Shown: piece by piece, positions 1-9,191 of the stretch
Position numbering within the stretch: position 1 is the first letter of the stretch
Layout: every line of letters starts with the position of its first letter
Origin: Tildeniella torsiva UHER 1998/13D
Lineage (GTDB): Bacteria; Cyanobacteriota; Cyanobacteriia; Phormidesmidales; Phormidesmidaceae
Direction of reading: 5' to 3'
DNA: 64,000 bases
Assembly: GCA_019358835.1 (NCBI GenBank)
Contig: JAHHIH010000013.1
Span: forward strand, 1 to 64,000
Made by a program: the position numbers and the translations under genes
The notes under the pieces: generated by a model
The model's database searches: none
What the model was told of the DNA's origin: nothing
The model's input: the letters and a program-made list of their open reading frames with translations, nothing else

Positions 1-248
1 GGGTCTTCTAGCGTTTCAAAGTGCGCTAGCAACGTCCCTGACTCAGACCCAGAGGTACTCATAGGATGTCCTGCCTCAACATCTATCCTGAAGTATCTCT
101 CATCTACGAGTATGCGTTTGCCCTGGGGCAGAGGGTCGTTGTTGCTCTGGAGGGACGTTGAACGCGGTTCACATTCTCCATCTATTGACTACAGCGGCAG
201 GGGAGCCCATTTCGGACGGCAGTAAATATTGGGTCGATCAGCCAGGCG

Positions 249-1358
249 CTAGAACCCCATGGCCTTAGCTAAGGTGCCGGTATCGGGGTTGAGACCGCCT
301 TTGACCTGGTTGCGGCTGTGGGCGATCGCCGTGTCGGGGTCTTTCAGCCCGTTGCCGGTCAGCACGCAGACGATATTAATGCCAGCGGGTACCTGATCTT
401 TAACCTTCAGCAGCCCGGCTACGGAAGCCGCACTGGCGGGTTCACAGAATACGCCTTCTAGGGCCAGCAGGCGATAGGCATCTAAAATTTCGTCGTCGGT
501 GACGGCATTAAATTCGCCCTGGCTGGCGTCGCGCACGGCTTCGGCCTTAGTCCAGCTGGCGGGGTTGCCAATGCGAATGGCGGTGGCCAGGGTTTGCGGG
601 TCGCGCACCACGTGACCATTGACCAGAGGCGCTGCCCCCGCCGCCTGAAAGCCCATCATCCGGGGCAGGCGACTGCACTTGCGCTGCTGGTGGTATTCGC
701 AAAAGCCCATCCAGTAGGCAGTGATGTTGCCCGCGTTGCCCACGGGGATGCACAGCCAGTCAGGGGCATCGCCCATGGCATCGACGATCTCAAAAGCCCC
801 GGTCTTTTGCCCCTCTAAGCGGTAGGGATTGACCGAGTTGACCAGGGTAATGGGGTAATCCTTTGCCAGTTCCTGCACCATGGCGAGCGCATCGTCAAAG
901 TTGCCGTTGATGGCCAGCACTTCCGCCCCGTAGAGCAGAGCCTGGGCCAGTTTTCCTAAGGCCACGTAGCCATCGGGGATGAGCACAAAGGCTCGCATGC
1001 CGCCTCGGCGAGCGTAGGCGGCGGCGGCGGCCGAGGTGTTGCCCGTGCTGGCGCAAATCACCGCTTCGGCTCCGGCCTCTTTAGCCTTAGAGATGGCCAT
1101 GGTCATGCCCCGGTCTTTAAAGCTGCCGGTGGGGTTGAGGCCATCGTACTTGACCCATACCTTGACGTCTTTACCGATATGCTGGGCCAGAGTCGGCATC
1201 GGAATCAGCGGGGTATTGCCTTCGCACAGAGTGACCACCGGGGTCTGGTCGGAGACGGGCAGATAGGCTCGGTAGGCTTCAATGAGCCCCGGCCAGGGTT
1301 GCAGCCCGGCGCTGGTGCGGGAGACGGAGATAGCGGCAGGATTTACGCTTAGGGTCAC
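249..1358 (-). CDS. thrC: Threonine synthase
   Basis: PLP-dependent enzyme that converts O-phosphohomoserine to threonine in the cytoplasm, the last step of the aspartate-to-threonine pathway. The protein carries the fold-type II signature [11 protein letters not shown], whose lysine (about residue 81) should bind PLP. It also has the substrate-loop motif EGNTPLI, the [17 protein letters not shown] helix and the glycine-rich PVGNAGN phosphate-binding loop. I prefer the GTG start at 1358 (369 aa). The upstream ATG at 1412 would add 18 residues that do not look like family sequence and that cover an AT-rich, promoter-like stretch (ATAATAT). No strong ribosome binding site is visible at either. 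It is a single gene here with no threonine-pathway neighbours in view. The family assignment is very secure; the start is less so. Confidence 0.95.
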   Translation of the reverse strand: MTLSVNPAAISVSRTSAGLQPWPGLIEAYRAYLPVSDQTPVVTLCEGNTPLIPMPTLAQHIGKDVKVWVKYDGLNPTGSFKDRGMTMAISKAKEAGAEAVICASTGNTSAAAAAYARRGGMRAFVLIPDGYVALGKLAQALLYGAEVLAINGNFDDALAMVQELAKDYPITLVNSVNPYRLEGQKTGAFEIVDAMGDAPDWLCIPVGNAGNITAYWMGFCEYHQQRKCSRLPRMMGFQAAGAAPLVNGHVVRDPQTLATAIRIGNPASWTKAEAVRDASQGEFNAVTDDEILDAYRLLALEGVFCEPASAASVAGLLKVKDQVPAGINIVCVLTGNGLKDPDTAIAHSRNQVKGGLNPDTGTLAKAMGF

Positions 1359-1656
1359 GGTAGGTCGGCGATATATTATGGGAGGCTCAAGACCTGGATG
1401 AGTTAGACCCAATCTCCAGGCTCGACCCTATTGTGTCTCCTAGTTTACCGTGACCCTCGACCCCAGCGGATCAAGAGCCGTACTTTTGGCCAATCTGGCC
1501 ACAGGATTTCTGTCCTAGGGAGGATCTCCAATTTAGAAACTGCCCCAGGCTGTTTCAGCGGTTTGCGATCGCCTGGTCTAAGATGAGCTCTGGACAGAAC
1601 AGTTAAAATGCCTTAACTTTCTGGCTAAGTACAATTTCTTATCTAAACCTTTGCCC

Positions 1657-1962
1657 ATGAACGCCCCCGTAGACCGCGCTAACGTTCAGGTAACTGCTCT
1701 ATCCGAGGGAGCGATCAGAGAACCGGTGGCAGCCCTCAGCTCCGCGACGACGGCTGTAGCCCCAGCGGCGCGTGGAACAGCTTCTGCTGCCGAGGATAAA
1801 CTTTGCTGGCTTGAAAGTCGCCATGCTCCCTTCCCCCCCAATCAGCAGGTGGAGCTGCTGCACTTGCAGGCCGAGGCCGAGGCTCTACTGTTGCAGCTCC
1901 AGGCCAAGCATCAGCGGCGGCAGAGTCAGCTTGATGCGGCTGTAGAAACACTTGCGGTGTAA
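1657..1962 (+). CDS. Small hypothetical protein with C-terminal helix
   Basis: I do not recognise this 101-residue protein. The first half is Ala/Val-rich and low in complexity. The second half (from about residue 55) is a predicted amphipathic or coiled-coil helix rich in Leu, Gln and Glu (motifs QQVELLHLQAEAEALLLQLQ). I chose the ATG at 1657; a TTG two codons upstream is also in frame. It ends only 8 bases before the next gene on the same strand, so the two are probably co-transcribed. That neighbour is a single-pass membrane protein, which makes a partner role possible, but nothing in the sequence proves it. Confidence 0.6.
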   Translation: MNAPVDRANVQVTALSEGAIREPVAALSSATTAVAPAARGTASAAEDKLCWLESRHAPFPPNQQVELLHLQAEAEALLLQLQAKHQRRQSQLDAAVETLAV

Positions 1963-1970
1963 GACTCGCG

Positions 1971-3008
1971 GTGTTGACCTCCGATTCCCGCAGAGATACT
2001 CGTTCCGAGTCGGTTCCCGTTTCTGAGATGCCGCAAACCTTAAGCTCCGCGAATCGCGCCTCTGACCCGAGCGAAAATGCGCCACTTTCTGAAGAATTCG
2101 CTATGGTTAGGGGGAATTTGTGGGGAGATGCTGCGATGACCTACTCTGCCAAGCCCAGGCAAACTGGAGAGCCTAAGCTAAAGAGCCTAGCCAACCGAAA
2201 GCTATACGCTGCGCTCGGAGGTGGGCTACTGTTGGCGATCGCAGCGGGTGCGACCCTCAGACTCACCACGGCAAACTCCCCCAGCAACGAGGTAGCCGTA
2301 GTTAATCCAGTTGACGACCCAGCCCTGGCTGACCCCGCCAACCCTAATGGCGCTCTTATCCCAGCAACGGGAGAAGCCGCTACTCCCTTTCAGTCGAAGC
2401 CCTTCTATGCCGCATCGACACCGCTACGGCTGGCTGACCCAAGTCTGCTGCGCTCGACCTCACCCCAGGCTCGGGTAGAGGCCGTCTCTGCCGGTCGTTC
2501 CGATCCGTTTGCCTCGGTGGTGTTGCCCGGCCCCAAGGTATCGCGTCCTAACCCAGCCGCCGCTGTGCTAACCCCGGCGACCCCTACAGCCGCTGGTCAG
2601 GGATTGCCCACGGTGCCCGCAACCGCAACCCAGGGCTTGCCCCCTCTGCCCCAGGTTGCGGTTCAGCCCGTAGCGCTGCCCAACTTGCCCGCTCCCTTTT
2701 TGCCAGGTACTGTGCCGCCTAGCCCCACCGATATTGCCATTGCTCCCACGGGCAGTCCAACCTTTCAAAATCTGGTTGATCAGGTTGTGGTTAGCGGTGT
2801 GGTGCAGGTGGGTAACGGCGTCAGCGTCATTGTCACCGAGCCCGGCAGTACTGTGAGCCGTCGCGTTGCCCAGGGCGATATGCTAGCGGGCGGCCGCATA
2901 AGAGTTAAGTCGGTGGATATGTCTGGGCAAGAGCCCATGGTGGTGCTTACCTACGATGGTAGAGACTACACCCGAACCGTAGGAGCCCCGATGGTGAGCT
3001 CTCTCTAG
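1971..3008 (+). CDS. Single-pass membrane protein with Pro-rich linker and small C-terminal beta domain
   Basis: A 345-residue protein of unknown function. The order is: a polar cytoplasmic N-terminus (about 1-75), one membrane helix (about 78-96, ALGGGLLLAIAAGATL), a long Pro/Ala/Thr linker containing the motif GRSDPFA, and a compact C-terminal domain (about 265-345) with alternating beta-type sequence such as VVVSGVVQVGNGVSVIV. This layout resembles the PilP/GspC inner-membrane proteins of type IV pilus and type II secretion machines, a resemblance of architecture and motif only. It starts with GTG 8 bases after the preceding small gene; an internal ATG at MVRGN is an alternative start. Either way the membrane helix and the C-terminal domain are retained. 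Confidence 0.65.
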   Translation: MLTSDSRRDTRSESVPVSEMPQTLSSANRASDPSENAPLSEEFAMVRGNLWGDAAMTYSAKPRQTGEPKLKSLANRKLYAALGGGLLLAIAAGATLRLTTANSPSNEVAVVNPVDDPALADPANPNGALIPATGEAATPFQSKPFYAASTPLRLADPSLLRSTSPQARVEAVSAGRSDPFASVVLPGPKVSRPNPAAAVLTPATPTAAGQGLPTVPATATQGLPPLPQVAVQPVALPNLPAPFLPGTVPPSPTDIAIAPTGSPTFQNLVDQVVVSGVVQVGNGVSVIVTEPGSTVSRRVAQGDMLAGGRIRVKSVDMSGQEPMVVLTYDGRDYTRTVGAPMVSSL

Positions 3009-3046
3009 CTATCTGCCAGCCTTCAGCGATGATTGGGATGCCGGTA

Positions 3047-3062
3047 AAGCAAAGTTTTGCTT
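3047..3062 (+). terminator. Weak hairpin after the membrane-protein gene
   Basis: AAGCAAA and TTTGCTT form a 7-bp stem with only a 2-base loop, about 40 bases after the stop codon of the 1971-3008 gene. There is no clear T-run after it, so termination is a weak inference. Confidence 0.25.
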
Positions 3063-3205
3063 AAGTTTAGCGGCTCTCTCCGTTCAGGGATATATACAGA
3101 AAGGGCTAGCCAGGTGGCCGGGGCATATAGCGTCGATACAATCGGTGAAATTGTTCAACCAAGCCTGATCCCTAGCGGTTGGCCAATCGGCTGAGGGAGT
3201 TTTCT

Positions 3206-3724
3206 ATGGGCAGCGGTCAGACAGCTTTTAACCAAAGAGACGCTCAGCGGTTGCTGGGTCTCGGCGGGGACGATGCCTACGAGTGCCCGGTTTGTCGCCA
3301 CGGGCAAATTCAACCCATGGCGCTCATGGATGCTTACGCCTGTAGCTTTTGCCGCCATATTTTTGAAGTTAATCTTGACCAGCAGACCGTACATGTTGTA
3401 GATGGCGTGCAGCCTATGGGCTGGCGCTGGCAGGGTCGGCGTTGGCAGCCGCTACACCAGAGCCGGGGGGATATTACCCTGATCCTGTGGCTGATCGGGT
3501 TGGCGCTGGTGATTCTTCCGGCGGGGTTAGTGGCCTTGGGGGGGTACATCTTTCCTCCGCTTGAGGCCACGGCGGGAATGAACTGGTCTATGGTTTGGGC
3601 GCTAGGTACCTTAGCCGCCCACAGCGCCATAGTGGGCTGGCTCATTGCCGAACATCACCAATTTCCAATCTACGTAATGGCCAAAATTCGTCTGCAACGG
3701 CTTTTAGAGCGCCTGCCAGGATAG
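3206..3724 (+). CDS. Zinc-ribbon, two-helix membrane protein
   Basis: An unrecognised 172-residue protein, apparently conserved in style among cyanobacteria. Near its N-terminus there are two CxxC knuckles (CPVC and CSFC, 15 residues apart), a classic zinc-ribbon arrangement. A Trp/Arg-rich segment follows, then two membrane helices (DITLILWLIGLALVILPAG and WALGTLAAHSAIVGWLI). The C-terminus is short and basic. I start it at the ATG at 3206, because the in-frame TTG at 3179 lacks support. The domain order suggests a membrane-tethered zinc ribbon on the cytoplasmic face, with role unknown. It stands alone, with about 200 bases of upstream intergenic sequence and a convergent gene downstream. 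Confidence 0.75.
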   Translation: MGSGQTAFNQRDAQRLLGLGGDDAYECPVCRHGQIQPMALMDAYACSFCRHIFEVNLDQQTVHVVDGVQPMGWRWQGRRWQPLHQSRGDITLILWLIGLALVILPAGLVALGGYIFPPLEATAGMNWSMVWALGTLAAHSAIVGWLIAEHHQFPIYVMAKIRLQRLLERLPG

Positions 3725-3784
3725 GTGATGCTCATCTGCCTATGGGTGGAGTCTTGCGATCGAATGAGTAGTCAAGCGAGATTT

Positions 3785-4744
3785 CTAATTGTTTGCCAAC
3801 GGTGGGCAGTCGGTCGAAGGGAACCAAATGAGGGGAATATCGGCGTCGCTGCGCCAGCGTACCCAGCCCTCGGCGGTGCTAGAGCCCGGCAGTGGGGTAC
3901 AGCCTTGGGCGGGTTGAGTGACGCGTACCCGCAGCCAGTCGCCTTCGAGATCGAGGGGTTCAATAATGCTGTTAGACCCCACCAGGGCTTGGAGTGGGGC
4001 GGTGCTGCTGGGAGCTAAGCGCATGGGTTGAGCCAGGCCAGGTCGTCGAAACTCGATGCGGGATGCCGCTTGCATCGACGTTTCCCAGGTTTCTATGGTG
4101 AGAGGCAGGCGGCCCAGGTCTAGGTGAGAGGTATGGGCCCAGGCAGCCCCCGCTGGGGTGTACTGAAAGCGAAACCAGCCGTCGGGGCGAACTTCTAAAA
4201 CTGGAAAGGTGTAGATCTGCTGCTCGGTTTTGACCATAGAGAAGGCGGCATCACGGCCAATGGCCAGGGGGACTGCGTCGTTGGGGACAAGCCAGCCGTT
4301 GATCAGCCATCCCCAGTGAGCGCTCTCGGGGCTGGGGTAAATGGGTAGGGCCACATCCCGTAGCCAGCCAGCGCCAGAGAGATCGTCGCCAAGGTCTGTG
4401 TTGGGATTGGCGGGACGCAGATGCCCGACCCCAACATCATCGCTGGGGGCTGGGGTCAGGCCGATAATTCCCGCTGCTTCTGGGATGATGGGCTCCGGGA
4501 GAGGGGATGGTAGCGGTGGTGCGGTGGGTTCTGAGGTGTCTTGTTTGTTCCTGAGGTCTTGGGGGGCAGCGAGGGCGTTTGGCGCAGCCTGAAGCGGTCT
4601 AGGAAGGGCCGTTTCTAGGAGGGCTGTCGTGGCTAAAAGCCCGAGCGCAACGGGTAACAACCGGCTTAAGTTACCGAGGCCGCAATGTTTTGAAGTCTGG
4701 CCCATTGGCTGCTGTGGTGGAGGTAGGAGAGGACGCATAGCCAT
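3785..4744 (-). CDS. Exported or membrane-anchored SH3-like protein
   Basis: A 319-residue protein with an N-terminal hydrophobic segment (about 28-50, LLPVALGLLATTALLETALP) followed by an AxA-type cleavage possibility, so it is probably periplasmic or membrane-anchored. A Pro/Thr-rich linker (about 55-110) leads to a globular region with several short tryptophan-containing beta motifs. The last ~90 residues (…EPLDLEGDWLRVRV… and EGWVRWRSD) match the pattern of a bacterial SH3 (SH3b) domain. SH3b domains often bind cell-wall peptides, but the partner here is unknown. A plus-strand reading frame across the same bases is a shadow. Confidence 0.65.
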   Translation of the reverse strand: MAMRPLLPPPQQPMGQTSKHCGLGNLSRLLPVALGLLATTALLETALPRPLQAAPNALAAPQDLRNKQDTSEPTAPPLPSPLPEPIIPEAAGIIGLTPAPSDDVGVGHLRPANPNTDLGDDLSGAGWLRDVALPIYPSPESAHWGWLINGWLVPNDAVPLAIGRDAAFSMVKTEQQIYTFPVLEVRPDGWFRFQYTPAGAAWAHTSHLDLGRLPLTIETWETSMQAASRIEFRRPGLAQPMRLAPSSTAPLQALVGSNSIIEPLDLEGDWLRVRVTQPAQGCTPLPGSSTAEGWVRWRSDADIPLIWFPSTDCPPLANN

Positions 4745-4972
4745 AACACCTGGAGGAGGGTAATGTCAGCACTCTGTAGCAAGTACGCCTGCGATCGCAG
4801 GTTGGATGCCCTGAGACCGCCTTGATTATGCTCAAGGGAACCCCGTTTTAAGCCCTGTTCTGGATTGCTTGACCAATACTTAACCTGATTGTGCCCAAGG
4901 CAACCCCTCTGCTCATGGAATACGCTATTGACCTACCTCTCCCCAACCGATCCACCGATTCTCCCCACTCTG

Positions 4973-5908
4973 CTAAACCGATCGACTCCTCAGCACCGTC
5001 AACAGCTTGAGAAAGTGCTCTGGCAGGGGGGCGATCGCCATCACCATCTCCCCCGTTGCCGGATGCCGCAGTTCCAGCCGCTCGGCATGGAGGGCCTGCC
5101 CCGGTAGATTTACCCCTACATCTCGGCCCAAGCCGTAGGTGGGGTCGCCGACGATGGGGTGACCCATGTGGGTGCTGTGGACGCGAATTTGGTGGGTGCG
5201 CCCAGTCTCTAGGCGAAAGCGCAGCAGCGAGAAGTTGCCCAGGCGTTCTTCTATTTGCCAGTGGGTGATGGCGGTGCGTCCTTTTTCTAGAGGAACAACG
5301 GCATGCTTTTTGCGGTCGATCGGGTGGCGACCCAGAGGTGCATCGATGGTGCCAGAGTTGGTCTTAGGTGCCCCATAGACAACCCCGAGGTATTCCCGGC
5401 GGGCCGTTTTTGCCTTCATCTGGGCCTGGAGGTTGCTATGGGCCAGATCGGTTTTGGCGACAACAATCGCCCCCGTCGTATTTTTATCTAACCGATGCAC
5501 AATGCCGGGGCGCTGGACGCCGCCGATGCCGAGGAGCTGATCGCCGCAGTGGGCCAGCACCGCGTTGACCAGAGTGCCGCTCAGGTTGCCGGGGGCGGGG
5601 TGCACTACCAATCCAGCGGGCTTGTTGAGAATAATCAGGTGCTCGTCTTCGTAGAGAATGTCGAGGGGAATGGCTTCGGCGGCCAGCTCCAGGGGGCGGG
5701 GCTCGGGGATGGTGAGGTGGATGCGATCGCCCAACCGCACCGCTTCCTTCTTATTGGTGCAGAGCTGCCCGTTGATCAGCACGTGCTCGCAATCGATTAG
5801 CTTCTGTACTCGGTTGCGAGAGAGTTCTTTAACGTTGGCGGTGAGCCAGCGATCGAGCCGCTCCGGGTCAGGACGATCAACGGTGAGTTCTAAGGTTTGG
5901 TCGGCGAT
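4973..5908 (-). CDS. RluA/RluD-family 23S rRNA pseudouridine synthase, non-canonical start
   Basis: It converts uridine to pseudouridine in structured RNA, most likely 23S rRNA. The catalytic motif HRLDKNTTG, with its aspartate nucleophile, is intact, and the TGRTHQIRVH motif near the C-terminus is typical of the RluD group. Upstream of the first canonical start (GTG 5782) the frame stays open for 42 codons and encodes a clear S4 RNA-binding domain (PERLDRWLTANV, LSRNRVQKLID). This part must be translated in a normal family member. Between the stop codon at 5912-5914 and that GTG there is no ATG, GTG, TTG or CTG. The natural position for the start is an ATC codon at 5906-5908 (I-A-D-Q-T-L-E-L). 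I therefore set the start there (311 aa). A mutated start or a sequencing error is the alternative. Confidence 0.88.
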   Translation of the reverse strand: MADQTLELTVDRPDPERLDRWLTANVKELSRNRVQKLIDCEHVLINGQLCTNKKEAVRLGDRIHLTIPEPRPLELAAEAIPLDILYEDEHLIILNKPAGLVVHPAPGNLSGTLVNAVLAHCGDQLLGIGGVQRPGIVHRLDKNTTGAIVVAKTDLAHSNLQAQMKAKTARREYLGVVYGAPKTNSGTIDAPLGRHPIDRKKHAVVPLEKGRTAITHWQIEERLGNFSLLRFRLETGRTHQIRVHSTHMGHPIVGDPTYGLGRDVGVNLPGQALHAERLELRHPATGEMVMAIAPLPEHFLKLLTVLRSRSV

Positions 5909-5982
5909 GGCTTAAAGACTGAGCGCGGTAGGATTTCTATAATCAATCATAGTTCGCCCTGCCCTTGGACAAGTTTGCGCCT

Positions 5983-6453
5983 ATGCAATCCAGCCCTGTC
6001 TCGCAACCGTCGGTCACCCTGGCTCTGGGGCAACTTCGCCACATCCATCACCTGGCGCTGAATGTTAAGGATATGGAGGCCTCGCGACGGTTCTATGGCG
6101 GGCTGCTGGGGTTGAGGGAGCTAACCGGGGACGAGGTGGATGACACTCTCAAGGAGCTGGTGGCGACGGGCAAGGTCGCTAACTTTGTGCTGCCCGACGG
6201 GCTCATTCTCGACTTGTTTGGTGCTCCAGACCTGGAGCCGCCTGACCCCGACCCCGATAAATCTTTCACCCGCGCCTACCACCTGGCCTTTGACATTGAC
6301 CCCACTCAGTTTGACCAGGCCTTGGCGGTGCTGGAGGCGAATGGGGTTGCGATCGCCCACGGCCCCGTCACTCGTCCCACCGGGCGTGGTGTCTACTTCT
6401 ATGATCCCGACGGCTTTATGGTCGAAATCCGCTGTGACCCGGTTGAGACCTAG
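5983..6453 (+). CDS. VOC-family (glyoxalase/dioxygenase fold) protein
   Basis: A 156-residue single-module vicinal-oxygen-chelate protein. The first beta-alpha-beta unit starts at HIHHLALNVKDMEASRRFYG, and the C-terminal unit ends in the common motif VYFYDPDGFMVEIR. His in HHLAL, a central YHLAFDID and Glu in VEIR are plausible metal ligands. The substrate cannot be read from the sequence; members include glyoxalase I, fosfomycin resistance enzymes and dioxygenases. I chose the ATG at 5983 over a TTG six codons upstream. It is divergent from the pseudouridine synthase and convergent with dxs, from which a strong hairpin separates it. Confidence 0.85.
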   Translation: MQSSPVSQPSVTLALGQLRHIHHLALNVKDMEASRRFYGGLLGLRELTGDEVDDTLKELVATGKVANFVLPDGLILDLFGAPDLEPPDPDPDKSFTRAYHLAFDIDPTQFDQALAVLEANGVAIAHGPVTRPTGRGVYFYDPDGFMVEIRCDPVET

Positions 6454-6491
6454 AGAATGGAACTTGCTCAATGGTTAGGCATTCGCAAAAA

Positions 6492-6521
6492 GCCCCAGGC
6501 TGAATATTTTCAACCTGGGGC
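6492..6521 (-). terminator. Intrinsic terminator of dxs
   Basis: GCCCCAGG pairs with CCTGGGGC, with a TGAA/TTCA inner extension. Read on the minus strand the hairpin is followed by TTTTTGCG, a proper T-run, so it best serves dxs. It may also stop plus-strand transcription from the VOC gene. Confidence 0.8.
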
Positions 6522-6542
6522 CATGATCAACTAAATGCCAAC

Positions 6543-8450
6543 CTATCGCACCAGAACGGGCTTCTCCACCTGGTAGGTGGCGAGAATGCGCTCGGCCATT
6601 TGGGGCGGCGTTAGTCCCAGCGATGCCTTCGACTGATCGGGAGAGGCATGATCGACCAGCACATCGGGCACGCCGATGCGCAGCACCGAGGCCTGCACCT
6701 GGGCATCCATAATGGATTCCACCACGGCGGAGCCAAAGCCGCCCATCAGGCAGCCTTCCTCAAAGGTGACTACCTTGCCGATTTCCCGCGCCAGGGGCAG
6801 AATCAGCTCCTCGTCGAGGGGTTTGGCAAAGCGGGCGTTGACGACGGTGGCCTCAATGCCGTGCTCGCTGAGAATCTCGGCGGTCTGCATGGCTGGGTAG
6901 ACCATCGAGCCGTAGCCCAGCAGCAGCACGTCGTCGCCCTGGCGCAGCACTTCCGCCTGGCCGATGGGCAGGGGTTCCCAGCCCTCTTCCATCAGGGGGG
7001 CTCCGTAGCCGCTGCCGCGGGGGTAGCGCATGGCGATTGCCCCCTTGGTGTAGTCGATGCCAGTCACCATCATCCGCTGCATTTCGGCCTCGTCTTTAGG
7101 GGCCATCAGCACGATGTTGGGGATGCAGCGCAGGTAGGCAATGTCGTAGAGACCCTGGTGGGTCGGCCCGTCGGCCCCGACAATGCCTGCCCGGTCGAGG
7201 CAGAAGAACACCGGCAGCTTTTGAATGCACACGTCGTGGACGATCTGGTCAAAGCCGCGCTGGAGGAACGTGGAGTAGATGGCGGCAACCGGACGCATGC
7301 CCTCGCAGGCGAGACCAGCGGCTAACGTAATGGCGTGCTGCTCAGCGATACCGACATCAATGTACTGCTTGGGTAGGGCCTGCTGGAGCTTATCCAGCCC
7401 AGTGCCAGTAGCCATCGCGGCGGTGATGCCGACAATTTTGGGGTTGTCTTCAGCTAATTTGATCAGGGTTTCGGCAAACACCTTGGAGTAGCTGGGGGGC
7501 TTGGGCTTGGTCGAGGGAATGCCCTTGCCGGTGGACAGGTTAAAGGGCGACTGGGCGTGGTAGCCAACCTGGTCTTTTTCGGCGATCGCATAGCCCTTGC
7601 CCTTGGTGGTCGCCACATGCACCAGCACCGGCCCCGTGTGCTTGTGGGCCTCCTTGAAGGTGGCGATTAGCTCTTGCAGGTTGTGGCCATCCACCGGCCC
7701 CATGTAGGTAAAGCCCAGTTCTTCAAACACGGCCCCCACCTTGGGCACGGCCAGCCGTTTCATGCCTTCCTTCACCCGGTCGAGTTCCGGCGACAGCGAC
7801 TCACCCACAAAGGGCAGATGCTTGAACTGCTCTTCAAGGTTGTCGGTGAGAAACTGCACTGGGGGGCTAAGACGCATTTTGTTGAGGTAGCGCGGAATCG
7901 CCCCCACGTTGGGGGAGATCGACATTTCGTTGTCGTTGAGCACCACCAGCAGATTGGTGTTGGGCAGGTGTCCGGCGTGGTTGATCGCCTCTAGGGCCAT
8001 ACCGCCGGTCAGCGCGCCGTCGCCGATGATCGCCGCCACTTTGTAGTTGTCGCCGCTGAGGTCGCGGGCCAGCGCCATACCCAAAGCCGCCGAAATACTC
8101 GTGGAGGCGTGACCCGCGCCAAAGTGGTCAAACTTGCTCTCGCTGCGCTTCAGGTAACCCGCCACGCCGTCTTTTTGGCGCAGGGTGTGGAAGTCGTGGT
8201 AGCGCCCGGTGATCAGCTTGTGGGGGTAGGCCTGGTGACCCACATCCCAAGTGACCTTGTCACGATCGAGGTCAAGGGTTTGATAGAGCGCGAGGGTTAA
8301 CTCCACCACCCCTAGCCCTGGGCCTAAGTGCCCCCCGCTCGCCGCCACGGTCTCCAGGTGCTTTTCGCGAATCTGGCGAGCCACATCTTCGAGCTGGCGA
8401 ATGGATAGACCGTGGAGTTGATTGGGGTGAGTTACGTCACTCAGGTGCAT
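6543..8450 (-). CDS. dxs: 1-deoxy-D-xylulose-5-phosphate synthase
   Basis: A thiamine-diphosphate enzyme joining pyruvate and glyceraldehyde 3-phosphate, the first and often rate-setting step of the MEP isoprenoid pathway that feeds carotenoids, the phytyl chain of chlorophyll and quinones. The 635-residue length is normal. N-terminal motifs include [16 protein letters not shown] and the ThDP/Mg site [18 protein letters not shown]. The pyrimidine-binding half has [16 protein letters not shown], and [15 protein letters not shown] is the DXS signature. The start [12 protein letters not shown] fits the cyanobacterial family. It is monocistronic, with its own terminator. Confidence 0.98.
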   Translation of the reverse strand: MHLSDVTHPNQLHGLSIRQLEDVARQIREKHLETVAASGGHLGPGLGVVELTLALYQTLDLDRDKVTWDVGHQAYPHKLITGRYHDFHTLRQKDGVAGYLKRSESKFDHFGAGHASTSISAALGMALARDLSGDNYKVAAIIGDGALTGGMALEAINHAGHLPNTNLLVVLNDNEMSISPNVGAIPRYLNKMRLSPPVQFLTDNLEEQFKHLPFVGESLSPELDRVKEGMKRLAVPKVGAVFEELGFTYMGPVDGHNLQELIATFKEAHKHTGPVLVHVATTKGKGYAIAEKDQVGYHAQSPFNLSTGKGIPSTKPKPPSYSKVFAETLIKLAEDNPKIVGITAAMATGTGLDKLQQALPKQYIDVGIAEQHAITLAAGLACEGMRPVAAIYSTFLQRGFDQIVHDVCIQKLPVFFCLDRAGIVGADGPTHQGLYDIAYLRCIPNIVLMAPKDEAEMQRMMVTGIDYTKGAIAMRYPRGSGYGAPLMEEGWEPLPIGQAEVLRQGDDVLLLGYGSMVYPAMQTAEILSEHGIEATVVNARFAKPLDEELILPLAREIGKVVTFEEGCLMGGFGSAVVESIMDAQVQASVLRIGVPDVLVDHASPDQSKASLGLTPPQMAERILATYQVEKPVLVR

Positions 8451-8666
8451 ACTGCCTTAACCTCTGCGTCACGAAATTGAGTTTTTCCTGCTACTCTTCA
8501 CTGTAGAAGATTCGACGACTAGAAACATTGGGGCGATCGCATTGGTCTACCCAATGCACAACTAAAACGAACTCTGCTGAATTAATTCGCTGTAATTCAT
8601 TGACCAACAGTCTGTAACCAGCGATTACGCCTGTTAACTAAGCTATATAACCTTTAACGTTCTGTT

Positions 8667-9191
8667 ATGGTTCATTTTCTCGCTTCTGCTACCCGTCGCC
8701 CGTGCTCTGCACTACCGTTTGCCCTAATTGCCGGGCTGGCCGCTCCCATGGTGGTGATCTCTGCCCCCAGGGCGATCGCCAACGATTTTGAGTCCTGCAC
8801 CAGCGGCTTGATTGAGGCTGGTATTGCAGCGGTCGCCGCCGCCGGAGCCTGTGGTGCAGCCCTGCACCCCGCCGATCTCTCAAGCTGCACCGTCGATGTG
8901 CTCGGGGCTGCCGAGGTGGATGCTGACCAGGCTCTAGTGGCCTGCCAGAGCGATCGCCGCCCCAAAGAACTTGCCACCTGCGTCGGTGACATTCACCAGG
9001 GCCTAGAGGTGGCCAACTCCACCGCCGTGCTGAACAACTGTCGCCGCAGCGTGCTGCCTGTGCGGTTCTCTGACTGCGTCGTCGGGGTGGCTGCCGCCGC
9101 TGACCTGGCCGTGGCCGACTCTATGACCGAATGCCTAGCCGCAGGCTATCGCCCTGAGGATGTCGCCCCTACCTTTATCTTTTCTCGATAG
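8667..9191 (+). CDS. Exported cysteine-repeat protein
   Basis: A 174-residue protein I cannot name. Residues 1-38 form a Sec signal peptide (basic start, hydrophobic core FALIAGLAAPMVVIS, cleavage near APRAIA/ND). The mature part has eight cysteines in four repeated units of roughly 30 residues. Each unit has a first Cys (ESC, SSC, ATC, SDC), an Ala/Val-rich helix, a second Cys (GAC, VAC, NNC, TEC) and a turn containing Pro followed by Asp, Glu or Arg (HPADL, RPKEL, LPVRF, RPEDV). This suggests four helical hairpins, each closed by a disulfide, in the periplasm. The last 46 bases overlap the 3' end of the convergent DUF362 gene. Confidence 0.75.
   Translation: MVHFLASATRRPCSALPFALIAGLAAPMVVISAPRAIANDFESCTSGLIEAGIAAVAAAGACGAALHPADLSSCTVDVLGAAEVDADQALVACQSDRRPKELATCVGDIHQGLEVANSTAVLNNCRRSVLPVRFSDCVVGVAAAADLAVADSMTECLAAGYRPEDVAPTFIFSR

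Noticed and set aside
1-248. Inverted repeat AACGTCCCT (31-39) with AGGGACGTT (151-159) at the left edge
   Set aside because: Nine-base arms 110 bases apart are easily due to chance, and nothing else in the region suggests an element.
3725-4018. Plus-strand frame of 97 codons
   Set aside because: It lies opposite the exported SH3-like gene, which has a signal segment and coherent domains. The plus frame has no ribosome binding site or family features.
6648-7325. Plus-strand 225-codon frame inside dxs
   Set aside because: It is an antisense shadow of dxs, with His/Val/Gly-biased composition created by the GC-rich opposite strand.
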